A DNA stretch of 64,000 bases from Paracentrotus lividus (Eukaryota > Echinodermata > Echinoidea > Camarodonta > Echinidae), in contig CALNVZ010001831.1 of NCBI GenBank assembly GCA_940671915.1, positions 9,797 to 73,796 on the forward strand. The letters are read 5' to 3'. Below, one piece after another: positions 20,680 through 30,859 of the stretch. The notes beneath the pieces are model-generated. The model was not told where the DNA came from, made no database searches, and worked only from the letters and a program-made list of their open reading frames with translations. The stretch's first letter is position 1. Every line of letters begins with the position of its first letter. The position numbers and the translations under genes were made by a program.

Positions 20680-22013
20680 AAAAATTTACTTAAATATGAG
20701 AGTTATTGAACTCCAGAGTCTTCACAAGAAAAATGTAATGTGAAGGTAAATAATAGATATTGTAACTATATAGAGATTATCCAAAACAGGATAATGATAG
20801 ATACAAGCTTTGAAAAGAAAGGCAAAAAATCCGAGAGGGTAAAAATCTACCCCAGAGGAAAAGAAAAATAGAGATAAAAATATAACTTGCAACTGGAAAA
20901 GTTGAGTTTATTTTTGGATGATTGAAAAGAAATTCGGTCATCGCCCCCTTAACATGCGTTAACTGGTAACCTTTAACCTATGCCGGAGTGACCTAGGTTA
21001 AAAACCGAAAGTCTGAGAGATGTACTTCGAGGACTGGTAAGATGGCACGTTACAGTGGTTCAGGCAATGCTAGTGCCCGTGATGTCAGGTAGAGGCGATT
21101 CTTTTGGACAGAAAAGAAACCTCAAAATTGTGAAAATTTTAAAAATCAGTTGCTAAGGTAGTAAACGAATTGCAACTTGAATTTTGTATTGAAAAGAAAG
21201 ACCTTTCTTGTTAAGGCTGTTTATTAGTCACAAAAGCTATGTGATAAATTAAATGCTGATGTTGTAAAAGTAAAACAAATCACAGTGTTGTTTGGTACCA
21301 CATGGAAAATGGGTAGCCAGAAATTAAGTCAAAACAAAGGAGTTTTAGACAAAATAATATTGCCCAGTATCAGTTTGAAAGCACTGGAGCATGATAGAAA
21401 TTAAATGTCTGAAAAAGAAGGCATTACTTAGTTATCTTCAAAGGAGGAAGAAGACCTGGATGACATCGACGACTCAGCAGATGAGGTGACTAATTAACAT
21501 CGCGCCATCACAAAAGGAGCCCGATCAAGAACCAACGATCTAATCAACGATGTGATGACTACAAGATCGAAGCGCGAAGCTACAGAACTAACTTTATAGA
21601 CTGATAGCAGGACCTTCGAGCTTCGAATCAGATGATCTTGTAAATACGAAGAATGACTTTCGCGATTTGTAAATAGAAACCAGAGCGGAATAAACAAGGG
21701 ACCTTTCGCTCTGAGCTTTTGTAGGATATAGAGTTAGTTAAACATAATTGAACTCATAAAGTAGCCTATAGTGCATGTGAAACTTCAATAACCAAAAGAA
21801 ATTGGAAATACCTACAAATTACAAAGTCAGCGAAACACCGGATTTATAAGATGCAGATATCATCAAGAACAAGGACTCAGTTTAAAATGAAAAATGAAAC
21901 ACTGGACTCAGTTGAATAAAAATACAAGATGTGACTGCATGCATAAAAGTGAAAATCAGATATGTTAGAATATGCATGCTCATCAACAGTTACAGATAAA
22001 AATGATTTCATCT

Positions 22014-22032
22014 TTCTTTAAAGAAAGGGAGG
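22014..22032 (+). other. Polypurine tract of the LTR element
   Basis: TTAAAGAAAGGGAGG ends on the base before the 3' LTR (TGTGGTGA). A purine run at this place is where plus-strand DNA synthesis is primed in LTR retrotransposons. Confidence 0.85.
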
Positions 22033-22383
22033 TGTGGTGATTGGTGATATCTCATGTTTAATTATAATATGTCATAGTCTTTGCGATGAGAAGACTTGAG
22101 CAAAGACTACTTATTTAGGTCATGTTAATGTAATGTTTACAAACAGTCTAGTGCCATGAACTGTAGTGACCTCGTGATGATAGTTATATGAGCCAGGTCA
22201 CTTTCATGGAATAATAATGTACTGTGAGGATACAGTAAATCCTCACTTGTTATAACATCTCAAGTCACAGCAAGACGCATTAATAAAATGTGCTCTAGAC
22301 ATAAACCTTAAATGTCCATCCAGCCTCTATTTGTGATCATCACTGATGTCATATCCATTACACCCACATACTACTCGTTTATA
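22033..22383 (+). repeat. 3' LTR
   Basis: The same 351 bp as the 5' LTR with no difference found by reading line against line. It is followed by CTGTT, which pairs with the CTGTT before the 5' LTR. Confidence 0.92.
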
Positions 22384-22388
22384 CTGTT

Positions 22389-22807
22389 GGTCTTACATGC
22401 CCCATTCTCTGGTAAGTTTACAGTTAGATCTATAGTGTTTCATGAGGGTTTCTACCTGAAGACAAAAAGACTGTCAACAACCGCTTTATTATATGAGGAT
22501 TTTATATTGTTAATGTTTGTGGTCTGAAATTGCTTGTAACATATCTTTTACAGTATGTTAAAAATCTGTGCAAAACCATTGAAGCCTATGTCAAGGGCAT
22601 AATATGCTTTAACCAATTGTGGACTGAGTCCTAGTATACTTGGGCTGAGGTCTATGGGAAATTTGAGTTATAGCCAAATCAACTCGTCTCCAACAGGTTA
22701 AAGCAATTTGAGGAGTTACATGACTGGAAAGATGCACAAAAAAGTCTGGTTATATTATATGATATTACAATCTCTGTGAAAACTACACATTATCCTCATC
22801 TTTGCAG
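22389..22807. other. RNF31 intron, unique part
   Basis: Original intron sequence after the LTR element, AT-rich, ending in a T-rich tract and the acceptor ATCTTTGCAG. No other feature seen. Confidence 0.7.
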
Positions 22808-23015
22808 TGTAATTCTGGCTTCCTGAATGGAGCCCCTGAAAGGCGTAAGATGAGATGTCCCGAGTGCAACAAGCTAACCTGCTTCAAATGCAAAAAGCAA
22901 TGGATGGACCAACATGAAGGGATTAGCTGTGAGGCCTTCCAGGAATGGAAAGAGGACAACGACCCTGATCTTCAGGCCCAGGGTCTGGCTGCTCACCTCA
23001 ATGAGAATGGCATTC
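22808..23015 (+). CDS. RNF31: RNF31 (HOIP) exon: IBR domain
   Basis: Between TTTGCAG and ATTC/GTGAGT are 69 codons plus one base. The protein opens with Cys, then CPECNKLTCFKCKKQWMDQH, giving the remaining IBR zinc ligands. Then EAFQEWKEDNDPDLQAQGLA and LNENGI form the helix that in HOIP leads from IBR to RING2 and helps hold the E2-ubiquitin conjugate. The last base C joins AG of the next exon (codon CAG). The match to vertebrate HOIP in spacing is complete. Confidence 0.95.
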
Positions 23016-23473
23016 GTGAGTATAGTCTACTCCCATTATATTGAGATGCTTGGCCAAATACCTTGTTGAACTGTGAATATTTTTACTGGCCTTTTCCAGC
23101 TACGTGTACAATTATTTTGTTTAGTTTGAACGTGGGCCACATTGGACAAGGGTGAATGGTCAAAAGGTCAATAAGCATGGTGTGAAAAGCCCTTTATGCA
23201 CAATAATTTGCTATAGCAGGGCCCGCTGGGAGAACAGTTGTCAGAACTGAAATGACTACCCTGGGTAAATGAAACGATATTATTATTATTATTATTATAG
23301 TTTTGAATGAGGTTCGCCATATTCACCCCAGTGGTACCTCTGTCCTTGGCTCAATTTTGAATATGGACCCAAAGGTTAACAGAACCCCTGTATTGAAATG
23401 ATTTAAATTCAGTGTTTGTATTATATCTTCTTCAGTGCTTACCAAATGACCATTTCTCATTTTCAATCCGCAG
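23016..23473. other. RNF31 intron, no other feature seen
   Basis: The intron has a GTGAGT donor and a TCAATCCGCAG acceptor, with a short ATT microsatellite at about 23279-23299. Confidence 0.8.
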
Positions 23474-23592
23474 AGTGTCCACGTTGTATGATGAGGTATG
23501 AGCTAGCCAAGGGTGGATGTATGCACGTCAAATGTCCTCAGTGTACCTTTGAATTCTGCTGTGGATGTAACCAGCCCATGAAGAAGGGAGAG
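23474..23592 (+). CDS. RNF31: RNF31 (HOIP) exon: RING2 with the catalytic cysteine
   Basis: The exon starts CGCAG/AG TGT and ends GAG/GTCAGT. It encodes CPRCMMRYELAKGGCMH, then CPQCTFEFCCGC. The Cys in GGCMH (codon 23518-23520) aligns with the human HOIP catalytic Cys885, which forms a thioester with ubiquitin, and the His two residues on with the catalytic His887. The zinc-ligand spacing of RING2 is intact, so the ligase should be active. Human numbering is from established knowledge of HOIP. Confidence 0.95.
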
Positions 23593-24005
23593 GTCAGTTC
23601 AGCCAGTACTTGCCTTGCTCTTCTATTTCCTTGAATAAATCTTGTGTAATGTTCAACCTTGAATTTATATCCTATCTCTGGAAATCAGAGAAAAACTGGG
23701 AAATGAGTTTCGCTTTTCCAGTCAGGAAAATTCAGGGTGATTGAGAAAAATAACAATTTAATGATTAGGGAAAAGTCAGGGAATTTCTTATTCTGTTGTT
23801 TCTGTAGTTTTGCAGTGAACACATTCTTTAATTTGCTGCGACACATCAGAATTGGTTGAAATAGCTGGAAATATTTATCATGGAATTTTGAAAATCCATC
23901 TGAGAATATAAATGGAAAATGACCTCTGTGAAAATAGTTTGCAAAAAGATAAAGCTGACCCTGAAATGCCAGAAAACAAATGAGTGTTTTCGCTCTTGTT
24001 TCCAG
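23593..24005. other. RNF31 intron, no other feature seen
   Basis: A short intron. An open frame runs through its 3' part into the next exon, but that part has no RNF31 similarity. An alternative acceptor near 23970 (ATGCCAG) exists. The acceptor at 24005 (TTGTTTCCAG) gives the better protein and keeps phase 0. Confidence 0.7.
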
Positions 24006-24119
24006 GATTGTAACAGGTTTGCCTCCTGTCGTAATAAAGGTCTTCATGCACACCATCCAAGGGATTGTCTCTTCTATCTCAGAGAGGAAGATATTACTTT
24101 CCTTCAAAAACTTCTTAAC
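24006..24119 (+). CDS. RNF31: RNF31 (HOIP) exon: end of RING2 and start of LDD
   Basis: 38 codons in phase 0 between TTGTTTCCAG and AAC/GTAAGT. It encodes DCNRFASC, then LHAHHPRDCLFYLR and LQKLLN. HHPRDC is the hallmark of HOIP: in the human protein the Arg-Asp pair lies in the linear chain determining domain (LDD) and contacts the acceptor ubiquitin, setting Met1 linkage. Its presence identifies this gene as HOIP and not another RBR ligase. Confidence 0.95.
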
Positions 24120-24227
24120 GTAAGTGAAAGTATTTACCACCTCGAAACTCAAGATTTCAGCAGAGGTATAGACGAATTTGAGAAGCGTTTCATGGAAGCG
24201 AGCCCTCTATGTGCCCGCCATATAGCT

Positions 24228-24348
24228 TGGGGGCTTCCAATGTACTACGCATGCACCATGTGCGCGTATGTCTGCGCGTTTGTTCATTTTCCTTTGTTAT
24301 GCATACATGCGCACACACGAACATGCGTAGTACAATTGGAAGCCCCCG
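24228..24348. repeat. ~120-bp foldback 110 bp into the intron
   Basis: GGGGGCTTCCAATGTACTAC near 24230 is mirrored by GTAGTACAATTGGAAGCCCC near 24326. CGCATGCACCATGTGCGCG and CATACATGCGCACACACG form the inner arms. The loop is near 24290. It is a compact MITE-like hairpin close to the donor of the preceding RNF31 exon. Confidence 0.8.
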
Positions 24349-24595
24349 CCCCCGCGCGCAATGGCTGCCACCATGTAGCATCACCCAAACCAAATTCGTC
24401 TGTAGCTTGTGCCTTTTAATGTCTTCTTTTTTCTTTCAAAAAAATAGAAATATAGTGTCATAAAGATGTAACTGCTGTGAACAATCATCACTGTTATCAT
24501 GAATATTTGTTTTTAAAGGTATTCAGGACCTGAAAATGTCCCATCATCATGCTCTATCAGGTAAACATGTCTAGGCATCTGAATAATCCTAATAT

Positions 24596-24791
24596 TTACT
24601 TCAAAAGAATGATATATTTGCCTACTTTGCTATTCGTCCTCGAATCGCCCAACCTAAAGATACTTTAACCCCGAAAATTTTGCTCTATTGTCTCCTTATT
24701 GTCTCCTCATCCCTTCCACTATAAGAAGGGCGCCCTCTTACGACAAGGGCACTCGGCAAAAGCCTTCCCATAAATCCTCCTCTTTTCTCAT
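24596..24791 (+). repeat. DIRS left inverted terminal repeat
   Basis: It runs from TTACTTCAAAAGAATGATAT through CCTACTTTGCTATTCGTCCT to CCATAAATCCTCC. The inverse is at 30860-31074. Left tips in the copies at 50532 and about 56847 start at the same base, which fixes the boundary. Confidence 0.9.
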
Positions 24792-25204
24792 CGGCTGCCG
24801 CCGAGCTAGTAACCTCGAAAAATTGCTCCCGCAAATGGGTTTGTTTTTCACTTTTTTTGTGATATTTTGATGCCTATTTGTGTGGGGTCTTGCTCTTAGT
24901 CGTCCTAGCTGACGTCTAATTCGTGGTTTCCCATATTTGGGAGTAGTTTGAGGGCCGTTTTTTGAGTATTTCTCTTGGTTTGACGGCGACTTCTCCCTTG
25001 GTTTTGACCATTCATTACGTGCGTGTTTTGAGTGCATCCCCGTGGTTCGGGTTCCTTTGTTCTCCCGTACCGCGCTTCATCACACACGGTATAGTGGTGT
25101 TTTTGTTTGGGTGGGGCGAGTCCTTTGTGACTTTAATTCCCTTCCCAGGGCAGAGCTTTTAGCTCGTTGTATAATTTTCCGTTGTGTTTTTCTTTTCTTA
25201 TATT

Positions 25205-25345
25205 GCAGGAGGTAATTAATCCGAGGGAAGAAGACCACTATCCAAGTGTGATTTCTCCGAAGACTTCCGACATCGCCGGCTCATCGGAGAGATGTGAATA
25301 CCGGGAAGTCACGAAGTCTGGGATCTCTACCAAATTATAGTAGAA
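25205..25345 (+). pseudogene. DIRS Gag-like N-terminal frame
   Basis: After a TATTGCAG acceptor-like tract, this copy and its better-kept sister at 51141 read acidic and Ser/Pro-rich protein (SPKTSDVADSSERCEYWE, then a PPKKPRS tail in the sister copy). The position, first frame after the left repeat, and the composition suit DIRS Gag. This copy is frame-shifted. Function inferred from position only. Confidence 0.4.
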
Positions 25346-25754
25346 GCCACGGAGCAGTTAGACAGACGCGGATATCGGACGGAACGAAAGCTGTTCAGAC
25401 CAGAATACCTGAAGAAAATATCGAGATTCACAACCCCGCACAGGGGGGCGTATGGGCCAGTGGCAACGCGTAAGACCACACCCACGGTACCGCAAACCCC
25501 TGTAAAGTCGTCGCGGGAATCGCAAAATAGCGAGTTCCCAGGGAAGGTTACGACGTCTGTCGGCCGACCCAGTGACGCACCCCAAATCGATCTTGGTGAG
25601 GGATCGAGGAGGGCAACTTCAATTAACGATCATGGTTTCTCCATCGATCTAGTGGAAGTTGTGGGATCGATCGTGAGACCTTTCCAAATCTAGATCAATA
25701 TCGATCGAAGGTCGGGTTACCACCTGAGATCGATCAAGTATCGATAGCCAGGGA

Positions 25755-26130
25755 TCGATCCCTGGTAAATCGATCACAACAGAATCGATCATAACAGAAT
25801 CGATTACAACAGAATCGATCACAATTGAATCGATCACAACAGAATTGATCACAATTGAATCGATTACAACAGAATCGATCACAATTGAATCGATTACAAT
25901 TGAATCGATCACAATTGAATCGATCACAACAGAATCGATCACAATTGAATCGATCACATCAGAATCGATCACAATTGAATCGATCACAACAAAATCGATC
26001 GCAATTGAATCGATCCCGCCAGAATCGATCTCTGAGGAATCGATCATGACATAATCGAGTATGAATGAATCGATCCCACCAAAATCGATCCCTGGTGAAT
26101 CGATCATGTCAGAATCGATCATAAACATGT
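25755..26130. repeat. 15-bp minisatellite with ATCGAT in every unit
   Basis: About 23 units of the form AATCGATCACAACAG or AATCGATCACAATTG run head to tail. As 15 is a multiple of three, all frames stay open for long: ESITT/ESITI on the plus strand and IDSVV/IDSIV on the minus strand. ATCGAT is a palindrome, so the array is a regular ladder of palindromes. It lies inside the DIRS body, is present in its copies at 51.7 and 58.0 kb, and evolves with the element. Confidence 0.93.
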
Positions 26131-26771
26131 CGATCTCTACAATCTCGATCACTAATGGTTCCTACCCTGGTAAAACGATCGCTCCAGAACTGATCACTAT
26201 GGATTGTTTCTGATAAATAATTCAAGTCAGAAATTTTAATTAATTCGATCGCTCCAAAATTGATCGTTAATAAAGTCGGGGCTCACAACCCCGCACAGAG
26301 GTGCGTAAGTCATGGGGGCAATTCATAAGTCTACATCCACGTTACCGCAAGCTCTGGTGAAGTCGTCACGAGAACCTCAATATTACCTTCCAGGGAAGAC
26401 CTTGCAGCGCCTGGCCGACCCAGCAACGCATCCCTTTTGATTGAAGGGCAATTTCAAGCAACGATCATGGCAAATCGATCGTAATTAATTGATTGCCATG
26501 TGAACAATCTCCAAGGACCGCGAAATTATTCAGCGGGATGTGATCGGTCTAACGTGTTCGTCAGTGCTTCTCATATAAGGGACCCAACTTCCAACGACAA
26601 AGATCACCTTTTGGTTCGAAATCAATCCAGAAGTTTGAGATCGTCAGGAGGGTGTCTAATCTACCAAGATTGTCGGAAGACCCTCCTTCTCAGAATACTA
26701 GGGTGTTTAGAAGAATTTAATCTTTCTTTGAGTCTATCGAAATTCCATCTTCTGTCTAATTCTCCGAAGTC

Positions 26772-26844
26772 TGTCTACCTTTCAAAACGGTAGAGCACCT
26801 ATCTAGTAGGCTTGAAGTCTCGGGTTTAGTTCCCGATGGAATCC
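26772..26844 (+). repeat. tRNA-like segment inside the DIRS element
   Basis: GGTAGAGCACC has the D-arm form, TCTCGGGTTTAGTTCCCGA is a perfect 5-bp T-stem with a 7-base loop, and the distance from the first G of GGTAG to the T-loop is exactly that of a canonical tRNA. With standard numbering, T33 and an anticodon AGT (Thr) fall in place. The acceptor stem and part of the anticodon stem do not pair, so it is not a functional tRNA. Copies lie at 52657 and 58988. Confidence 0.5.
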
Positions 26845-28550
26845 ATTTCGCGGGACAGAGTTAGAAGCTCTCCCTACATTTTCGGAAGATTTCTCGACAG
26901 CGCCAGTAGTCAATCGGAGATCTTACTGTCAGCAAAATTCGAGACCCACCGGTAGGGACTTGGGATTGGTACCGGAGTCTCTTGGAAATGGGTCAACTTC
27001 TACCACGTCGCAGTTGCTGGTTGCTAAAATTTTCGGGCCAGACGTCACAGCAGATCATCCCTCAGAGTCATGTCGCTTCGACCACTCCGTTGTATGAGTT
27101 TCCGTCGGAACCTAAGAAGGTTACGCACAGATCCGAGGGGATTAGCCTCTCCCTCCATGGAGTTCAGTTCTCACGGATCGGCACCGAAAAAATTTTAGAT
27201 TCCTCTAACTAAGAGGAGGAGGGGGTGTTTGATACCAGATCATCGTCCCATCCTTGCAAGTGGTACTCAGATCGCGCTTCGAGGGTGTTGGTCAACGAAG
27301 CCGCGACGTTTTAGACCCGTCTATCTGATCGGTCAAAGAGGACGTCTGAGTTATTTCTTCAGATGAAGGAGATACCCTCGGAAGAGAAAGTTCACTGCTC
27401 AGTTTCAGACTCAACCGAGGCTGTCCGGGAGAGTCCGGATTTTATCCTAAATACGATCCATATACAGGATTCGAACCGGAAGTAACACAGAGTCATATGG
27501 AATTCCCGATTTAGATCTGACGAGAAACAGATCCTTGAGTTATCTCCCTAAAACTCACAAGAGAGTTAAGAGAACGACTAAGGTGAGATTCATCCTTCGG
27601 CCAGGAGGGCGAGGAGTCTTTCTTTTCAGACATTATCTCCGATACTGTTTGGGACGACAGATAAACTAAGGGTCACTAATCGGACCACACGAACAAAGAA
27701 GGTTCACTTGTAGCTAGTCCGATTGCTCCCGGAGTCAAATTGAGGGAGGTTAATATCAGGGGGATCAAACTCCTAGCGTCTCTAATGAGCTGGAGTTTCG
27801 ATTTCCGACAGGGTAAAATTTTTGTCTTGAAAAAGTTTCATCCCTGGCGGCCTCTCATCTGTGACCTCGTTCCCACCAGACGGATAGAGACCGCAGGGAA
27901 GAGATTTTGAGAGAACTTACATGTAGGGGCAAGAATGGCTTGTTCCCAGATATACTGGACAGGATTCCGGTGGACTCCTAATCCCGTGGGGGTCAGGATG
28001 TTGCAGAGGCCGAGAAGAAGGCTAAGGAACTTCAGAGAAGGTCAGAGAGATTTGGAAACAACCTCCGAGACTGTTCATTACGCAATCGGTTTGTACCAAC
28101 AACCCTCACGTCGACCTTTTTCCTACCAGGATCAACCGTCTGACAATGAGGTCAGAAGCGACGCTCCGCATCAGGGCCAGTCGGGTCGCGGAGGTCACGA
28201 TGGTCAGGGGGGTAGAGACGGTGACAGGAGTAGTTCAGCTCCGCTTCAAACTCTCACCCTTTTTTGTAGGGGAGGGAAGCGATAGAGGTGACTTCCCGCC
28301 AACGTTGGGAAATAATGGGTCCGGTGGAATGACGACTCCGGAGATTCCTCCGATTTGGAAATCGATCACAAACGATTGTTATCCTTTCAATGATCAGAGT
28401 CGGTCTCTTTATAGACCTAGAGGAACCTCTACCCGGGGGTATCCTCAGGAGTCATCCACCCATCCTTTCGACGTGTCCTTTGTCATGGAGCACAGCTCAA
28501 GAGAAGAAATAGAGGTAGTCACAATCTACCCACATTTTGTGCCTATCTCC

Positions 28551-29430
28551 TATAGTCTTTTTCCCCAAGCACGGAGGTTCGATTCGTGTGTTCCTCAATG
28601 TGAAGACCATCAACAGACTCAAAGTTTTAGACTTCATCATCTATTGAAAGAGTTAGGAGTTGTTTCCAACCTATCTAGGGACTCAACCGGACATCGCGAA
28701 TCATCTGACGAGACCCAGTTTGGAGATAGTAGAAGTTCCGAGCCGCCTAACGGGGCCTCGGATCGCGTTGAGAAGGGTTCAAGCGATAAAATGACAAGGA
28801 TGTTTATGATGACTATCGAAGTTATTAGTCCTGGTTCCCAAAATGGCAGACTAATAACGCGACCTCTCAGTTTCGGCTCTTGAAACTTTTTAGTCTGAAT
28901 GTCAGTTCGCCTCCGTCGAGGATTTTCTTTTCTACTGGAAATAGACCACAGATGCATCACAGTTAGGAGGGAGAGGTCATTATCAAGGTCTTTTGACTTC
29001 GGTGATTGGAATCTCCGAGACCTTACCACACATCAACGCTTTGGAGCGTCCAACGGTGTGGAAATTTCTTCCCCACTTCAAGGACCATTGCAAGGACCGG
29101 ACAGCTTCCGATTTAAACAGACAACACGGGAGTGATGTCTTACATCACTCCCCAAGGAGGTTCACTCTCCCTGATTTTGAACAGAGAAACCTTGCAACTC
29201 TGGGTCTGGTGCAACAGCGAGAACATCGGTCCAGTCGTTTCGCACATACCGGAAATGGAGAACGTTATAGCCCTTTTCCCATCGACAGGAAAGTAACTCC
29301 CATCAGAGTGGTCGCTGTTTACCCGGATCTTCACGCAGCTAAGTCGCAAGTTCGACCTCAGTTAGACTTCTTCGCGTCAGCAATGAACATCCGCATTCCG
29401 AAATTAGGTTCAAGATAAGGGAGGTGACGG
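28551..29430 (+). pseudogene. DIRS reverse transcriptase and RNase H remnants
   Basis: FFPKHGGSIRVFLNVKT (about 28558) matches the start of the DIRS reverse transcriptase palm. TDASQLGGRGHYQG (about 28948) carries the RNase H Asp motif. INALERPTVWKFLPHF (about 29033) and QLDFFASAMNIRIP (about 29358) are later RNase H/linker landmarks of DIRS Pol. They lie in different frames with stops between, so the enzyme cannot be made. Confidence 0.8.
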
Positions 29431-30300
29431 GGACTACTTGGGACGCGGTCTCGATTCCCGGAACAGATCGGAAGTCTTATGCTTCCTCCCTTTAGTCTGT
29501 TTCCGTTTGTCCTTAGGAAGGATTTGGAAGGACAGAGCGTCGGTGATTCTCATCACTCCTCTCTGGCCCAGCCGGGCATGGTTGCGGGAGTTTTCTCCCT
29601 CTGTTGACAGAGGAACCATGGCACTTGTCGTGGTGCGAGAACTTAGTATACCAGCAGTGGTTAGGGATAATTCTCGAGCACCTGAAACATCTTCTATTAA
29701 CTGTTCAGCCGCTATCGCGAATTCAGTCCGAGCTACAGAGATCTACGATCGCGCTCCTCTCTGCTAGTAGAAAGTAGGAGTGTATCCACTCGAAAAGTTT
29801 TCTCTTCCAAACTGTAAACTTTTTATTGGTTCGAGAGAAATCTTTCTCCCGTCCATAGCGGTCTTCATCATCGCTCGCTCGACGAGGTTAATTCGTTGTT
29901 TACCCTAGGTGGATATAGAGCAGCTATTTCAGCTATTATTCTAAGTTTAGTAGATGGATCGTCAGTTTCAGCTGTTCCTCAGTTTTCAGTTCTTCTTAGT
30001 TCTCTGTCCCTTGAGAGACCCTAATTCAGACCTTGGGTCCCTACTTGGAGTGGCCGCGAGTGCCTCAGGCCCTAGTTAACACTCTTTTGCACTGCTGTTT
30101 CTGCATCTTGTCTGGACACGACTATCAAGAAGTACTCCCTGATTGCGATAGGGTCAGGGCAACGAAGAGTTCGTTGCACGCTTTTCTTTTCAACGAGTCT
30201 CATACGTTGAGAAAATGGAGGTGTTCGTCTTATCCATAACGGCATATTTTGAGCGTAGAATCAGACAGAGTTCCGGGACTGTAAAAGAATTTTCCTACGT
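29431..30300 (+). pseudogene. DIRS tyrosine recombinase region, decayed
   Basis: RASVILITPLWPSRAWLREF (about 29539) is the conserved tail that follows RNase H in DIRS Pol. After it come Ser/Leu-rich stretches in broken frames where the recombinase should be. I could not place the catalytic Arg and Tyr, so the domain is called by position between Pol and the internal complementary region. Confidence 0.5.
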
Positions 30301-30711
30301 CCCTTAAGTCAGAAATTCTCATCGATGCACATCGACAAAGTGTGGTACCCGGTGAAGACATTCAATGATTCCTGAAAAATGTCAAAAAGTTCCATAATCT
30401 GACCAACTTTTTGTTATATCCAGGGAATCTTTTGGACCAGTATAGAGAAGTACTATCTCGAGACGGATAGTAGCGGAACCGAGAGCCAGGGGACCTGACT
30501 CTATCTTAGGACCCACGTTACGAAGGGTATCAGCCTTTCGTGGGCCTAATTTCAGGGAATTTCCATGGAGGAAATATGTAAGACTGACATTGGGGACGTT
30601 TCTGTGATGGAAGGAAATTATTTCTATGTTCCTATCATGGCGACGGCGTCATCCATAACCAACTAAAACTGTAGGTGTTGTCCTTCCCCAGTACTGGTCG
30701 GTGCTGGTCGT

Positions 30712-30807
30712 ATAGCAAAGTAGGCAAATATATCATTCTTTTGAAGTAAATCATAACAATTATCACTAATTTTATTATTTACAATAAAGAATTATATATT
30801 TGCCTAC
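30712..30807 (+). repeat. DIRS internal complementary region
   Basis: AGCAAAGTAGGCAAATATAT through CTTTTGAAGTAA is the exact inverse of the left tip. It continues directly into ATCATAACAATTATCACTAA through TATTTGCCTAC, the inverse of the right tip (with minor differences). Outer left and outer right ends meet at 30746/30747. Only DIRS-like elements carry such a junction copy, used to restore ends during replication. Confidence 0.92.
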
Positions 30808-30859
30808 AATCCCTCCCTCCTTCCCCCGTTCCATCACTACATGGAAGTTTTAGGGTGGT

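Larger units (their letters stand above)
16703..22383 (+). mobile_element. 5.68-kb non-autonomous LTR retrotransposon in an RNF31 intron
   Basis: Two 351-bp direct repeats (16703-17053 and 22033-22383) appear identical over their whole length and are flanked by the 5-bp target duplication CTGTT (16698-16702, 22384-22388). A primer-binding site starts right after the 5' LTR (TGGTGTCAGATCGGGA) and a purine tract (AAAGAAAGGGAGG) directly precedes the 3' LTR. Identical LTRs mean a recent insertion. No protease, reverse transcriptase, RNase H or integrase is readable, so the copy must have moved in trans. It carries two younger nested insertions, a foldback at 17529 and another DNA element at 19429. 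Confidence 0.93.

Noticed and set aside
21425-21500. Acidic C-terminal exon in the LTR element (SSKEEEDLDDIDDSADE)
   Set aside because: A stop lies just upstream in the same frame, leaving only about 20 residues. It could be a Gag trace but cannot be supported.
23685-24152. 155-aa minus-strand protein
   Set aside because: It is antisense to the RNF31 exon at 24006-24119 and its intron, with no homology; a shadow frame.
25755-26130. CRISPR-like repeat array
   Set aside because: Units are contiguous 15-mers without unique spacers, in a eukaryotic retrotransposon. It is a minisatellite.
25649-26152. 167-aa minus-strand protein of IDSVV repeats
   Set aside because: It is a by-product of a 15-bp tandem repeat, which keeps several frames open on both strands. 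No start context or homology.
28146-28883. 245-aa plus-strand protein
   Set aside because: It runs through the DIRS reverse transcriptase region in the wrong frame. The palm motif lies in another frame, so this is a shadow in a dead element.
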